Of a stretch of DNA of 64,000 nt, positions 8,887 through 17,219 are shown one piece after another. The DNA lies in contig NZ_FSRS01000001.1 of NCBI RefSeq assembly GCF_900142935.1, positions 3,388,501-3,452,500 of the forward strand, in the 5' to 3' direction. A program made the position numbers and the translations under genes. Source of the DNA: Rhodovulum sp. ES.010 (GTDB lineage: Bacteria; Pseudomonadota; Alphaproteobacteria; Rhodobacterales; Rhodobacteraceae). The stretch's first letter is position 1, and every line of letters begins with the position of its first letter. The notes below the pieces were generated by a model that was not told where the DNA came from, did no database searches, and was given only the letters and a program-made list of their open reading frames with translations.

Positions 8887-9258
8887 ATGACGCACACCGA
8901 AACGACTCCCGAGAAGACCGAAGCGCCGGCGCAGGACCGGCTGGCCAAGCTGCGCGGGTTCTGGCGCGGCAGCCTCATCGAATCCGTCGCCGCGCTGCAC
9001 TATCGCGATCCGGCGGCCTATGACGAATGGCTGGAGTCGCGTGACATTGTCGTGATAACGGCGGCGCTTTCGCGCCTGTCCGATCGGCAACTCGACCGGA
9101 TCGGGCTCAATCGCGAGACCCTCGTTCTCGACGTCGAGAAGATGATGGAGATCAGCGCGCGGAACAGTTCGATCGTCAGCGAGGCGCTGGAGATCGTGGA
9201 GAAGAGCAATAACGCGCGGGATCAGCGCGAGATGGCTCACCAGGTGGCGGCCGAATAA
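8887..9258 (+). CDS. Small DUF1127-like protein
   Basis: This 123-residue soluble protein starts at the ATG at 8887 behind a strong GAAGGAGG site. Its central part contains AALSRLSDRQLDRIGLNRE (about residues 59-77), similar to the DUF1127 motif LSDRELxDIGLxR. The flanks are helical and charged, ending without a membrane segment. DUF1127 proteins are small stress-related or phosphate/RNA-linked regulators in Alphaproteobacteria; a specific role is not inferable here. It is divergent from the antiporter operon and followed by a good terminator, so it is monocistronic. Confidence 0.75.
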   Translation: MTHTETTPEKTEAPAQDRLAKLRGFWRGSLIESVAALHYRDPAAYDEWLESRDIVVITAALSRLSDRQLDRIGLNRETLVLDVEKMMEISARNSSIVSEALEIVEKSNNARDQREMAHQVAAE

Positions 9259-9322
9259 GGCAGAGGCCCGAGCCGACTTGCGACGGGAGCCAGTGCCCGG
9301 CCCCTTGCAGACGAACCCGAGG

Positions 9323-9360
9323 AATGCGCGCCCGGTCACAGAAGCGCGCATTTCTTTTGT
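9323..9360 (+). terminator. Rho-independent terminator of the DUF1127-like gene
   Basis: A perfect 9-bp stem (AATGCGCGC at 9323-9331 with GCGCGCATT at 9344-9352) is followed by a T-rich tail TCTTTTGTCTT. It lies 65 bp after the stop at 9258 on the plus strand. Confidence 0.7.
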
Positions 9361-9924
9361 CTTGCTCTCGCGGTACCTGCATTTGAGGGATCCCCGGCGA
9401 GGGAAAACGTTGCTTCAAGACCGGAAACGGTGGTGACGCGGAACACATTCCCGCTCACGGAGGCGCACCGGAGGAGGATCGACCGGCGGGTTCCGCTTCG
9501 GTTTCCCGACTGCGGTCTGGGCGGTGCGGACACGCTTTGTTCCGTCGGTGCGATGGTCTGCTGACCCGCAAGGCTCAGGCCTTGAGTGACCTTCCGGCGG
9601 AGTTTGGGCCCGGGAAGGCCACGCTCGGCCGGTTCCGCGGCGCGCGCCTGACCGGACCATCAGAGAGGCTGTCACGGCTTTGAACGCGACGCCGGCCTCG
9701 AACGCGCGCCCGTCGACCGGACATCTCGAAAAAGCCCTGAAGGCCAAACGACCGGCCGCGCCCGTGGCGGATTGATGATCCGGGTTGGCGCGCCCGTTCG
9801 CGATGCGACGTGAACGAAACGGAGGGCCGAATAGCGGCCTGGGTCTTTCACGGGCCTCAAATGCACGCGCGGTCTCACTGCGAGGTTCCGGCAGACTTTG
9901 GTTGGCCGCGCGACGGGGTGTCTC
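9361..9924. other. Gene-free stretch
   Basis: About 560 bp between two facing terminators. Frames are open on both strands because of high GC but none has a ribosome site, a recognisable motif or plausible composition. No mobile-element ends were seen. Confidence 0.5.
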
Positions 9925-9964
9925 CATGCAAGAAGACGCCGCCCCGGCCATGGCTCGGGGCGGC
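9925..9964 (-). terminator. Terminator of the DUF2333 gene
   Basis: Perfect 9-bp GC stem (arms 9938-9946 and 9956-9964, GCCGCCCCG type) with a 9-nt loop. On the minus strand it is followed by GTCTTCTTGC. It lies 28 bp after the stop of the DUF2333 gene. Confidence 0.6.
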
Positions 9965-9992
9965 TCAAGGCGAATACGCCTCATCAACCGGC

Positions 9993-10991
9993 TTAGCGCG
10001 TGTTACGCAGCACGCGCACCACTTCGTCGAGCTGCAGGAGCGCGCGTTTCATGTAGAATCCCTGCAGGTGCAGGTGGTTCGCGAAGATGCTGCTCTCGCC
10101 CGAGGAATTCAGCACCGCGAGCGGACGTTGTGTCGCCGCCTGCCGCAGACTGTCCAGTGTCTGCGCCCAGACCGCCTCGATCCCGACGGTCGAGATCACG
10201 CGGTCGAAATCTCGGCCCAGTTCCCGAACCAGCAGATAGGTCGCGTAGCTGAGCCCCTTGTTGAAATAGAAGATGTCGTCGGACATCCCGTCGATGAGAC
10301 CCGCGCCCTGCTGCGTGTGCTGTTCGATGACAGCTGCCCGTGAGCCGAGTTCGCCGATCATGCGCTCCAGGGTCAGAACGAGCGCGTCCGGCCGCGTCTC
10401 GAACGCGGCATGACCGGCCGCCACGCGCGCGTTGTAGGCGCGCAACGCCTCCGCCGCCGCGCGATACTGGCTGTCGGCCGGCTGAACCGGCAGGAAGGAC
10501 TGCTGGAAATCGAACAGCCAGATATCGGTCGGGAATTGGAGCAGGCCGGCCGCCCGCTGGAGGTCGAGATCGATGGCCGAGGTGCCGTTAAGCCGGCCGA
10601 TCTGGGTTTCGAGTTCGAGCGTGAAGCGGCTGACCGCCCGCATCACGCCGCGTTGGTAGTTGGCCATGTTGTCGTGAAAGGCGGTCGGGTAGAAGACCGG
10701 ATCGTTCGGCGCCCAGCGCAGCGTATCCACCTCGCGCTCGATCAGGGAGGCGAGCATGTCGACGGCGTGGCTGCCATTCTCCGCCTGGACCGTCGGCATG
10801 AAGTCCGGGTCCGCATCGATGCGCTGCAAGGCCGTCCCGAAGACCCCGAAATAGAGTACGACCGCCGTGACTATCATCAGCGAAGTGCGCTTCAAGATGG
10901 TCTTGGGCTTCCTGCCGAAGACGATGCCCGAAAACGAGCCGTGCGCTCCGTCTTCGCGTCTCTCCGAGCGAATGATCAGGTCGTTTGCCAT
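9993..10991 (-). CDS. DUF2333 family membrane-anchored protein
   Basis: This 332-residue protein has a polar N-terminus, one membrane helix (about residues 36-54, ending LYFGVFGTALQRIDADPDF) and a long extracytoplasmic domain containing WAPNDPVFYPTAFHDNMANY, which I recognise as DUF2333. Function is unknown for the family. The start at 10991 has a consensus site (AAGGAGG) upstream. It is transcribed away from an ECF sigma factor, and the promoter copy at 11058-11084 strongly suggests it is a regulon member of that sigma factor. It ends in its own terminator. Confidence 0.82.
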   Translation of the reverse strand: MANDLIIRSERREDGAHGSFSGIVFGRKPKTILKRTSLMIVTAVVLYFGVFGTALQRIDADPDFMPTVQAENGSHAVDMLASLIEREVDTLRWAPNDPVFYPTAFHDNMANYQRGVMRAVSRFTLELETQIGRLNGTSAIDLDLQRAAGLLQFPTDIWLFDFQQSFLPVQPADSQYRAAAEALRAYNARVAAGHAAFETRPDALVLTLERMIGELGSRAAVIEQHTQQGAGLIDGMSDDIFYFNKGLSYATYLLVRELGRDFDRVISTVGIEAVWAQTLDSLRQAATQRPLAVLNSSGESSIFANHLHLQGFYMKRALLQLDEVVRVLRNTR

Positions 10992-11057
10992 CTGGTCCTC
11001 CTTGATTGGCAAGGGCTGGGGCAAGGCGTTGCACCGGCGCAATCTGTTCACCGCTAA

Positions 11058-11084
11058 CGACGCGCCACCCGGCGATTTCATCCC
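11058..11084 (-). promoter_or_regulatory. Predicted ECF-type promoter of the DUF2333 gene
   Basis: On the minus strand GGGATGAAATC (11084-11074) is followed after 11 nt by CGTCG (11062-11058). The same block with identical spacing stands in front of the sigma gene on the other strand. ECF promoters usually pair a -35 element with a CGTC/CGTA-type -10, which fits. Confidence 0.6.
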
Positions 11085-11130
11085 GGCGGCAACGAAAGAT
11101 GCGTCTCCGGACGATTTCTTTCGACCGCGG

Positions 11131-11157
11131 GGGATGAAATCTGCCGCTCGCGCGTAT
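11131..11157 (+). promoter_or_regulatory. Predicted autoregulated ECF-type promoter
   Basis: GGGATGAAATC (11131-11141), 11 nt, then CGTAT (11153-11157). It is a mirror copy of the promoter at 11058-11084. Transcription would begin near 11164, which rules out a translation start at 11156 and favours 11171 or 11183. Confidence 0.6.
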
Positions 11158-11182
11158 GTGGTTCGAAAAGATGGAGGACCAC

Positions 11183-11689
11183 GTGCTGCCAGGATCACCG
11201 AAGTCGGAAATTCGGACACACATCGCCAGCTTGCGCCGCTACGCGCTGGTTCTGACACGCGACCATCACGAGGCGGAAGACCTCGTGCAGGAAACGCTGG
11301 TCAAGGCGATCGCCAAGGCAGACACGCTGCATCCCTCGAGCGACCTGCGCCCTTGGCTGTTCCGCATCATGCACAACACGCATGTCAGCGGGCTTAGGCG
11401 CGCCCAGGTGCGCAAGGCCGCCGAACCCGACCTGCCCGAACCTGTAACGCCCGAGCGCCAGCACCGGCATCTCGAGCTTCAGCAGGTGCTCGATGCGCTT
11501 GAACAACTGCCCGAGGCGCAGCGCAGGCCGATCATCCTCGTGGCCCTGGAGGACATGAGCTACGCGGAGGCCGCCCGGAGCCTGGACGTGCCGCTGGGCA
11601 CCTTCATGTCCCGGCTCGGCCGCGGCCGGCAGGCGCTGCGCAACCTGCTCGGCGAGGTGAAGCGCAGCAAGATAAGTCTTGTTTCATGA
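11183..11689 (+). CDS. ECF-family RNA polymerase sigma factor
   Basis: This 168-residue protein has the two-domain ECF layout. Region 2 is RYALVLTRDHHEAEDLVQET with a DLRPWLFRIMHN segment; region 4 (about residues 105-155) includes LEQLPEAQRRPIILVALEDM and YAEAARSLDVPLGTFMSRLG, the DNA-binding helices. The GTG at 11183 has GGAGG five bases upstream; the in-frame ATG at 11171 is the alternative. The stop overlaps the following anti-sigma frame. The mirror promoters around it suggest autoregulation and control of the DUF2333 gene. The inducing signal is unknown. Confidence 0.9.
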   Translation: MLPGSPKSEIRTHIASLRRYALVLTRDHHEAEDLVQETLVKAIAKADTLHPSSDLRPWLFRIMHNTHVSGLRRAQVRKAAEPDLPEPVTPERQHRHLELQQVLDALEQLPEAQRRPIILVALEDMSYAEAARSLDVPLGTFMSRLGRGRQALRNLLGEVKRSKISLVS

Positions 11690-11700
11690 GGGACGATGAC

Positions 11701-12510
11701 ATGAACACCGACCAAGATATCCATTCCGAGGCCGAACTGGCGCTCGATCCCGAACTGCATGCCTTCGTCGATGGGAAACTGTCACCCGAGCGCATGGCCG
11801 CGGTCGAAGCGCGTTTGGTTGGAAACGCGGCCGATCGAGACGCAGTCGCCGGATGGGCGCGCGACCGCGACCTGATCCGCGAAGCGGCGGCCGCGGCCGA
11901 CGACCGTCCGTCCGACATGCGCACCGAGTTGCTGGGCCGCGAACTCGAGCGCCGTATCCGCACGGCCCGGCTGCGCGGGTTCGTCATGCGGCCGGCGCTG
12001 CGGCAGGTCGCGGCAAGCGTTGCGATCTTCGTCGCGGGCTGGGGCGGTCACGCGCTCTACGTGTCCGATGGGGGGCCGTCGGCTGCGGGCCAGCCCGGCT
12101 TTGTCACGCAAGCCGCCATGCTGCACACGGTCTATGACCAGAGGGGCATCGAGGAATTCGATGTTTCGGAAGACAGGATGCAGGCCTCGCTTGCCTGGTT
12201 GTCCGACCAGATGCAGCGCAAGATCGAAAGTCCACGGCTCGAAGAGCTGGGCTTGCGTGTGATTGGCGGGCGCCTTGTGGAGGGCGAGAACGGCCCGCTC
12301 GCGCAGTTCACCTACGAGGAGATCGATGGCGGTGGCCAGATCACCGTGGCGATGAGTCCGCATCCCGAAAGCCAACCGTTTTATCCATATGCCGTGCAGT
12401 CGGTCTCCGGGCGATCCGTGGCTTATTGGACCAGCGACGGCATGGACTTCGCGGTCATCGGAGAAAGCGAACCCGCGCGTCTTGCCACGTTGGCCGGTGC
12501 AATACGCTGA
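11701..12510 (+). CDS. Membrane anti-sigma factor
   Basis: This 269-residue protein begins with the anti-sigma pattern ELHAFVDGKLSPERMAAVEARL (about 18-39), has one membrane helix (about 100-118, VAASVAIFVAGWGGHALY) and a periplasmic C-terminal domain of about 150 residues. No HxxxCxxC zinc motif is visible, so it is not a ZAS-type protein. The ATG at 11701 has GAGGGA seven bases upstream; an in-frame ATG at 11686, overlapping the sigma stop, is the alternative. Gene order sigma then anti-sigma supports that it sequesters the ECF factor at the membrane until a signal acts. Confidence 0.85.
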   Translation: MNTDQDIHSEAELALDPELHAFVDGKLSPERMAAVEARLVGNAADRDAVAGWARDRDLIREAAAAADDRPSDMRTELLGRELERRIRTARLRGFVMRPALRQVAASVAIFVAGWGGHALYVSDGGPSAAGQPGFVTQAAMLHTVYDQRGIEEFDVSEDRMQASLAWLSDQMQRKIESPRLEELGLRVIGGRLVEGENGPLAQFTYEEIDGGGQITVAMSPHPESQPFYPYAVQSVSGRSVAYWTSDGMDFAVIGESEPARLATLAGAIR

Positions 12511-12672
12511 GCGTGCAGCGCTGCACGTCCAGGGATCGCAATGCGGCCTCACCGGGTGGGCTCATTCGCCCGCTGCGGCCGGCGCAGAAAGTGCGCGGCC
12601 TTTCGGAGCCCACGCCCGGGGCGGCGGACGCGATGAACCGGGTCTCGGCGGGGCGATCCACGAAACGGGGTG

Positions 12673-12702
12673 GACGGCCGCGCACCGGGGTGCGCGGCCG
12701 TC
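12673..12702. repeat. Perfect 14-bp inverted repeat
   Basis: Arms 12673-12686 and 12689-12702 (GACGGCCGCGCACC type) are separated by 2 nt. A second perfect palindrome (CGTGCAGCGCTGCACG, 12512-12527) directly follows the anti-sigma stop. Either could end transcription, though neither has a U tract. Otherwise 12528-12764 holds no gene. Confidence 0.55.
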
Positions 12703-12764
12703 TGTGGTATCCCAGGCGCACGGTTTTCTTCGACAGGGCGGTCGCGGCTTTCTAACATCGCCCA

Positions 12765-12950
12765 AGATGGTGCGCGGGCCCCGTGCTGCGGATGGGCGCG
12801 TGAAAAGGGAACGCGGTAGGGCACCTGTCCCGAAGCCGCGGCTGACCCCGCAACTGTATATGGCGCGCGGGTCCGGAGATGCCACTGGGCGATATGCCCG
12901 GCAAGGTCCGGACAGGCGACGACCCACGAGCCAGGAGACCTGCGATCTGC
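12765..12950 (+). promoter_or_regulatory. Cobalamin (B12) riboswitch
   Basis: The conserved B12-riboswitch core elements appear in order: AAAAGGGAACGCGGT (12803-12817), GCTGACCCCGCAACTGTATA (12841-12860), and the B12-box region GACGACCCACGAGCCAGGAG followed by ACCTGC (12918-12943). Spacing and order match the family. It senses adenosylcobalamin and normally represses B12 synthesis or uptake genes. The reading frame downstream (13069) is not a recognised B12 gene and is broken by an insertion element. Exact ends are estimated. Confidence 0.85.
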
Positions 12951-13068
12951 TTGGTGTCGAGAACGGGCGGGGTGCCCCGGGGGACACGGTGCAGATCGAC
13001 CCCGGCCACCGGAACCATCCGCTGCACCATGCCACGGCCCCCCGCCGCCCAAGACGGAGACCGCGTGG

Positions 13069-13440
13069 ATGCTCTCGACCGAAGTCCTTCCCGCACGGCG
13101 CGATGAAACGGGCGTTTTCAGGCTGGCGTATGTCAGCCGGTCCTGTTGCGACCTGAGCCGGTCCGAGGTGGAGCAGCTCGCCGCCGCATCGGCCGACGCC
13201 GGTTTTCCGACTGGTCGATGCGGGGCGGTCCTCCTGGGCCCGATGGCTGCCGGCGGTTCCGGTGGCCCCGGCGCACAGGAGGTCGCGCGCGCCTTTGGCG
13301 CCGCCGCCCGGCTCCACCTGGCGGACGGGCTCGGCGGCCCGGTCGCCGCAGACGTTCTCGCGGGCGTTCTCGAGAGCATTCGGTCAGACCCCCTCGGCAT
13401 ACCGGGCGAACACATCTCGTCAGCATTAGCAGGCTGCTGA
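13069..13440 (+). CDS. Unknown ORF under the B12 riboswitch, cut by an IS5-family insertion
   Basis: This frame starts at an ATG 118 bp after the riboswitch and runs into the insertion element at 13430, where it gains a foreign stop, so the native C-terminus is lost. The first part (VFRLAYVSRSCCDLSRSEVEQL, about residues 16-37) weakly resembles the start of a BLUF photoreceptor domain, but the later flavin-binding residues are not visible and the match may be chance. No cobalamin enzyme or transporter motif was recognised. Restoring one copy of the 4-bp target would extend the frame to a stop near 14910, which shows no recognisable domain either. Confidence 0.45.
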   Translation: MLSTEVLPARRDETGVFRLAYVSRSCCDLSRSEVEQLAAASADAGFPTGRCGAVLLGPMAAGGSGGPGAQEVARAFGAAARLHLADGLGGPVAADVLAGVLESIRSDPLGIPGEHISSALAGC

Positions 13441-14794
13441 AAAACCTCGCTCTGGACGTCGGTTGAGGGACGTGATTCACCCCTTGGGCGGTTGCCGGAG
13501 GGGTTGGGATGCGGGGCGCGGACGAGACGGGCGGGTCGCTGTTCAGCTATGTTGACATCGAGGCGCGGATCCCGGCGCGGCATCCGTTGCGGCAGATCCG
13601 GCGGGTCGTGAACGAGGCTTTGGCCAGCCTCGATGCCGAGTTCGAGACGCTCTACGCCCCGGAGGGCCGGCCCTCGATCCCGCCGGAGCGGCTGATCCGG
13701 GCGAGCCTTCTACAGATCCTGTTCTCGGTACGCTCGGAGCGGCAGTTGATGGAGCAGATGGATTACAACCTCATGTTCCGCTGGTTCGTGGGCCTGGGGA
13801 TCGACGACGCGGTCTGGGTCCCCACCGTCTTCACGAAGAACCGTGACTGGCTGCTGACCACCGACATGGCGCGCAAGGTGATGGGCGCGATCCTGGCTCA
13901 CCGGGAGGTCGCACCGCTGCTGTCAGACGAGCACTTCTCGGTGGACGGCACGCTGATCAAGGCCTGGGCTTCCATGAAGAGCTTCCAGCCGAAGACCGAG
14001 GGCAGCCCGCCCGGCGCGGACGGGCCGGGTGACCCGCCGGGGGACACCGATCAGGATACCAGCCCCGACACCGCCCCTGCCCAGCCCGAAGCCGAGACCG
14101 TCCCGATGCCCAGCCCCAGCCGCCGCCACCGCAACGCCGAAGTCGACTTCCGCGGCGAGAAGCGCTCCAACGCCACCCATGCCTCGATCACCGACCCCGA
14201 CGCGCGGCTGTTCCGCAAGTCGCAGGGGACGGGCGCGCTGCTCTGTTACATGGGGCATGCGCTGATGGAAAACCGCAATGGCTTCGTCGTCCAGGCCGAC
14301 CTGACCCGCGCCGATGGCCATGCCGAACGCCGCGCCGCGCTCGACATGATCCACCGCCATTCCCCCGGCTCGACCCGCCGCCTCACGCTGGGCGCCGACA
14401 AGGGCTACGACAGCGCAGATTTCGTCGCCGATCTGCGACAGGCCCACGTCACGCCGCATGTCGCCCAGAAGGCCCGACACTCCGCCATCGACGGCAGAAC
14501 CACCCGCCACCCCGGCTACGCCCTGTCCCAGACGCGCCGCAAGAAGATCGAAGAGCCCTTCGGCTGGGCCAAGACCGTCGGCGGCATGGCCCAGACCGTA
14601 TACCGCGGCCTCGACCGCGTCGCCGCCCGCTTCACCTTCACCATGGCCGCCTGCAACCTCGCCAGACTGCCGAAGCTGCTGGCCGCCTGACGCCAAAGGC
14701 AGGGCCGAGACCAAGCACACAGAACAGACGACGCCGGCCTCACGGGTGAGGGTCAGGGAAATCCGTCCGGCCGCAAGAGAATTTCAGCGGCCTG
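13430..14794 (+). mobile_element. IS5-family insertion sequence, copy 1 (intact)
   Basis: The 1365-bp element has imperfect terminal inverted repeats (CAGGCTGCTGAAA at the left, TTTCAGCGGCCTG at the right) and a 4-bp target duplication TTAG (13426-13429 and 14795-14798). A YTAG target is typical of the IS5 subgroup. One transposase gene fills it. Two further copies are at 48881-50245 and 63692 onward. Confidence 0.93.
13509..14690 (+). CDS. IS5-family transposase (copy 1)
   Basis: This 393-residue protein has an N-terminal DUF772-type domain (RPSIPPERLIRASLLQILFS and MEQMDYNLMFRWFVGLG) and a DDE catalytic domain beginning near FSVDGTLIKAWASMKSF, with GADKGYDSADFV and a C-terminal EEPFGWAKTVGGM. 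A low-complexity Pro/Ala/Asp linker lies near residues 165-205. It cuts and joins the element ends. It is full length, unlike copy 2, which carries a stop codon. It also differs from copy 2 at a Trp in KNRDWLLTT (Arg in copy 2). Confidence 0.93.
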   Translation: MRGADETGGSLFSYVDIEARIPARHPLRQIRRVVNEALASLDAEFETLYAPEGRPSIPPERLIRASLLQILFSVRSERQLMEQMDYNLMFRWFVGLGIDDAVWVPTVFTKNRDWLLTTDMARKVMGAILAHREVAPLLSDEHFSVDGTLIKAWASMKSFQPKTEGSPPGADGPGDPPGDTDQDTSPDTAPAQPEAETVPMPSPSRRHRNAEVDFRGEKRSNATHASITDPDARLFRKSQGTGALLCYMGHALMENRNGFVVQADLTRADGHAERRAALDMIHRHSPGSTRRLTLGADKGYDSADFVADLRQAHVTPHVAQKARHSAIDGRTTRHPGYALSQTRRKKIEEPFGWAKTVGGMAQTVYRGLDRVAARFTFTMAACNLARLPKLLAA

Positions 14795-14798
14795 TTAG

Positions 14799-15448
14799 GC
14801 CCGTCGCTCGGAGCCGTTGGACTGAAAGGCGCTCAATGCCGCGCTCTGAGACCCAGCGGGGACGGAAGAGCGCGAAGCCGTGGCTTTTCTGCCGGTTGGG
14901 CCCGCCGAGGCTGACGCGCCTTACCAACGCCGGGTGTCGCCGCCGCACCGAGATGAACGTTGCACGCTTCCGGCAAGCCCGGCTCGATTGTCGAGGGCGC
15001 CCAATTCAGCGATTGCCGCGGCCGTCGCTGTCGGTCGGGGCGACGTCAGAGCAGCCCCTCCACCCAGTTCGCCACGATCAGCGCCGGCACGCTGTCATGC
15101 GCACGCTTGGCGTCGCGGTCGCCGTAGCACTGACGCGGCAGAACGGGCGAAGGAAGCGCTTTGCAGGTACTTCTGTTCGTTGAAGTCGCACTTTCGTTGC
15201 GGGTCTCGATTGCGGCACGTAGGCTATAAAAACCTCTCAATCGCGCAGCTTAAAAATACATCAAAATCAAGCATTTAATAGGGAGGCCGCCGAGGTGCGG
15301 CCAATAGGTCTGGAAAATACCAGCCCTGAGAGACCGTTTTCGCCCCTCCTGGCATCAAGGCCAATTAACGGCCCCATTCGCATAACCCTCGAAAACAATG
15401 AGAAAATCCGGCCGCAGCCGGACGGGAGAACGCTTTCGCGGGGGCAAG
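14799..15448. other. Gene-free stretch after the insertion
   Basis: No convincing gene. The end of a minus-strand frame (RDAKRAHDSVPALIVANWVE, stop near 15046) may be the C-terminal remnant of a lost gene. The sequence from 15230 to 15280 is notably AT-rich compared with its surroundings, suggesting foreign origin. Confidence 0.4.
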
Positions 15449-15471
15449 TGGCGGAGGGGACGGGATTCGAA
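15449..15471 (-). other. tRNA-Ser 3'-end fragment, possible att remnant
   Basis: On the minus strand the segment reads as a tRNA-Ser T-arm and acceptor end (TTCGAATCCCGTCCCC then TCCGCCA). The match stops at the 3' side of the T-loop: the 5' strand of the T-stem is wrong and no D- or anticodon arm follows. Such truncated tRNA ends are usual attachment-site scars left by integrating elements. Confidence 0.5.
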
Positions 15472-15635
15472 GACCAGGGCTCTGTCCGGAGGCGGACCGG
15501 CCCGCGCGCAGGCGATGGTCGAGTTGCAGGCAAACATACTGTCCGGCCAAAGTCATACAGGTGAGCGGTAGGGTGGACAGGCCTCACCCTTGTTCGGCCA
15601 TCACTTCTAATTTGAAGTGCTTTCCGAATTTCTGG

Positions 15636-15710
15636 TGGTGCCGCAGGGGAGGATTGAACTCCCGACCTCACCCTTACCAAGGGTGCGCTCTACCACTGAG
15701 CTACTGCGGC
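15636..15710 (-). tRNA. tRNA-Thr (GGT)
   Basis: A full cloverleaf is readable on the minus strand: acceptor GCCGCAG/CTGCGGC, anticodon stem CACCC/GGGTG around loop TTGGTAA (anticodon GGT, Thr), T-loop TTCAATC, discriminator A and an encoded CCA. Confidence 0.95.
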
Positions 15711-15798
15711 CTTCGCGTGGGCGGCTGATTAGACGCAATCGCCCCCCGACGCAAGCGCTATCTGGACGCAATTTTCCCCCTGCGCTAGACAGGACGCC

Positions 15799-15951
15799 AT
15801 GAGTGAAAAACCCCCGAAAACCAGCGCGGGCAAGGGGGGCGAGACCCGCGAAGACCGCCTGAAAAAGGCGCTCAAGGCGAACCTCGCCCGGCGCAAGGCG
15901 CAGGCAAGGGCGCGCGGGCACAAGGCCGACGGGCAGAAAGAGCAGGGCTGA
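15799..15951 (+). CDS. Small conserved basic protein upstream of murA
   Basis: A 50-residue ORF rich in Lys, Arg and Ala ([20 protein letters not shown]) that is probably one amphipathic helix. Its TGA overlaps the murA ATG (15949-15951 and 15951). I recall short basic proteins of this type in front of murA in Rhodobacterales. Function unknown; the coupling suggests it is translated. Confidence 0.65.
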   Translation: MSEKPPKTSAGKGGETREDRLKKALKANLARRKAQARARGHKADGQKEQG

Positions 15952-17219
15952 TGGACCAGATCATGATCCGCGGGGGCGCGCCGCTTCACGGCGAGATTCC
16001 AATCGCGGGGGCGAAGAACGCCTGCCTTGCGCTGATGCCCGCGACGCTGCTGACCGATGCGCCGCTGACGCTTACCAACGCGCCGCGGCTGTCCGACATC
16101 CGCACGATGACGGCGCTTCTGCAATCGCTGGGCGTCGAGGTCTCGTCGCTGCACCGGGGCAAGGTGCTGGCGCTGTCCAGCCACGACCTGACCGGGCAGC
16201 GCGCCGATTACGACATCGTGCGCAAGATGCGCGCCTCGATTCTGGTGCTGGGGCCGCTGCTGGCGCGCTGCGGCCGGGCCGAGGTCTCGCTGCCGGGCGG
16301 CTGCGCCATCGGCGCGCGGCCGGTGGACCTGCACCTCAGGGCGCTGGAGGCGATGGGGGCCGAGCTGGAGTTGCGCGACGGTTACGTGCATGCGCGAACG
16401 CCCGGCGGGTTGAAGGGGGCGGTTGTGGAGTTCGAGAAGATCTCGGTCGGCGCCACCGAGAACGCGCTGATGGCCGCGACGCTGGCAAAGGGCACCACGG
16501 TTCTGAAGAACGCCGCGCGCGAGCCCGAGATCGTGGATCTCGCCCGCTGCCTGCGCGCCATGGGCGCCCAGATCGCCGGCGAGGGCACCGGGGAGATCGA
16601 GGTTCAAGGCGTCGAGCGCCTGGGCGGCGCGACCCACCAGGTGGTCGCCGACCGGATCGAACTGGGCACCTACATGCTGGCCCCGGCGATCACCGGGGGC
16701 GACGTCACCTGTCTGGGCGGCAAGCTGGAACTGGTGGCGTCCTTCGCCGAGAAGCTGGAGGAGGCCGGCGTGTCCTGCGAGGAGACCGCGCACGGCATCC
16801 GCGTGACCCGCAGGAACGGCCGCGTGGCGGGTGTGGACGTGGCCACGGCGCCCTTCCCGGGCTTTCCCACCGACCTGCAGGCGCAGATCATGGCGCTGCT
16901 TTGCACCGCCGAGGGCGAGAGCCGGCTGGAAGAAACGATCTTCGAGAACCGCTTCATGCATGCCCCCGAACTGATGCGGATGGGCGCGCGGATCGACGTG
17001 CAGGGCGGCGTGGCGACGGTGACGGGCGTCGAGCGGCTGAAGGGCGCGCCGGTGATGGCGACCGACCTGCGCGCCAGCGTCTCGCTCATCCTCGCGGGGC
17101 TCGCAGCCGAGGGCGAAACCATGGTGAGCCGGGTCTATCACCTGGATCGCGGCTATGAGAAGGTTGAGCAGAAACTTGGCGCCTGCGGCGCGCATATCGA
17201 GCGGGTGAGCGGAGAATGA
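15951..17219 (+). CDS. murA: UDP-N-acetylglucosamine 1-carboxyvinyltransferase
   Basis: MurA transfers enolpyruvate from PEP to UDP-GlcNAc, the first committed step of peptidoglycan synthesis, in the cytoplasm. The 422-residue length is typical. Lys22-Asn23 ([12 protein letters not shown]) bind substrate and Cys118 in [15 protein letters not shown] is the active-site cysteine targeted by fosfomycin. The start overlaps the upstream small gene and the end overlaps the DUF2948 gene by 4 bases, so the three are coupled. Confidence 0.97.
   Translation: MDQIMIRGGAPLHGEIPIAGAKNACLALMPATLLTDAPLTLTNAPRLSDIRTMTALLQSLGVEVSSLHRGKVLALSSHDLTGQRADYDIVRKMRASILVLGPLLARCGRAEVSLPGGCAIGARPVDLHLRALEAMGAELELRDGYVHARTPGGLKGAVVEFEKISVGATENALMAATLAKGTTVLKNAAREPEIVDLARCLRAMGAQIAGEGTGEIEVQGVERLGGATHQVVADRIELGTYMLAPAITGGDVTCLGGKLELVASFAEKLEEAGVSCEETAHGIRVTRRNGRVAGVDVATAPFPGFPTDLQAQIMALLCTAEGESRLEETIFENRFMHAPELMRMGARIDVQGGVATVTGVERLKGAPVMATDLRASVSLILAGLAAEGETMVSRVYHLDRGYEKVEQKLGACGAHIERVSGE

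Noticed and set aside
8601..8978. Upstream extension of the MnhE frame to 8978
   Set aside because: It would run through the divergent DUF1127-like gene; the ATG at 8600 has a better ribosome site.
9415..9987. Minus-strand 190-codon frame
   Set aside because: It runs through the terminator of the DUF2333 gene and has no motif.
11156..11170. Start codon of the sigma factor at 11156
   Set aside because: It lies inside the predicted -10 box; starts at 11171 or 11183 fit the promoter.
13069..13140. BLUF photoreceptor call for the riboswitch-linked ORF
   Set aside because: Only about 20 N-terminal residues look similar; flavin-contacting residues further on are not visible.
12549..13583. Minus-strand 344-codon frame covering the riboswitch
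   Set aside because: It crosses a clear B12 riboswitch and the end of an IS element, and has no recognisable domain.
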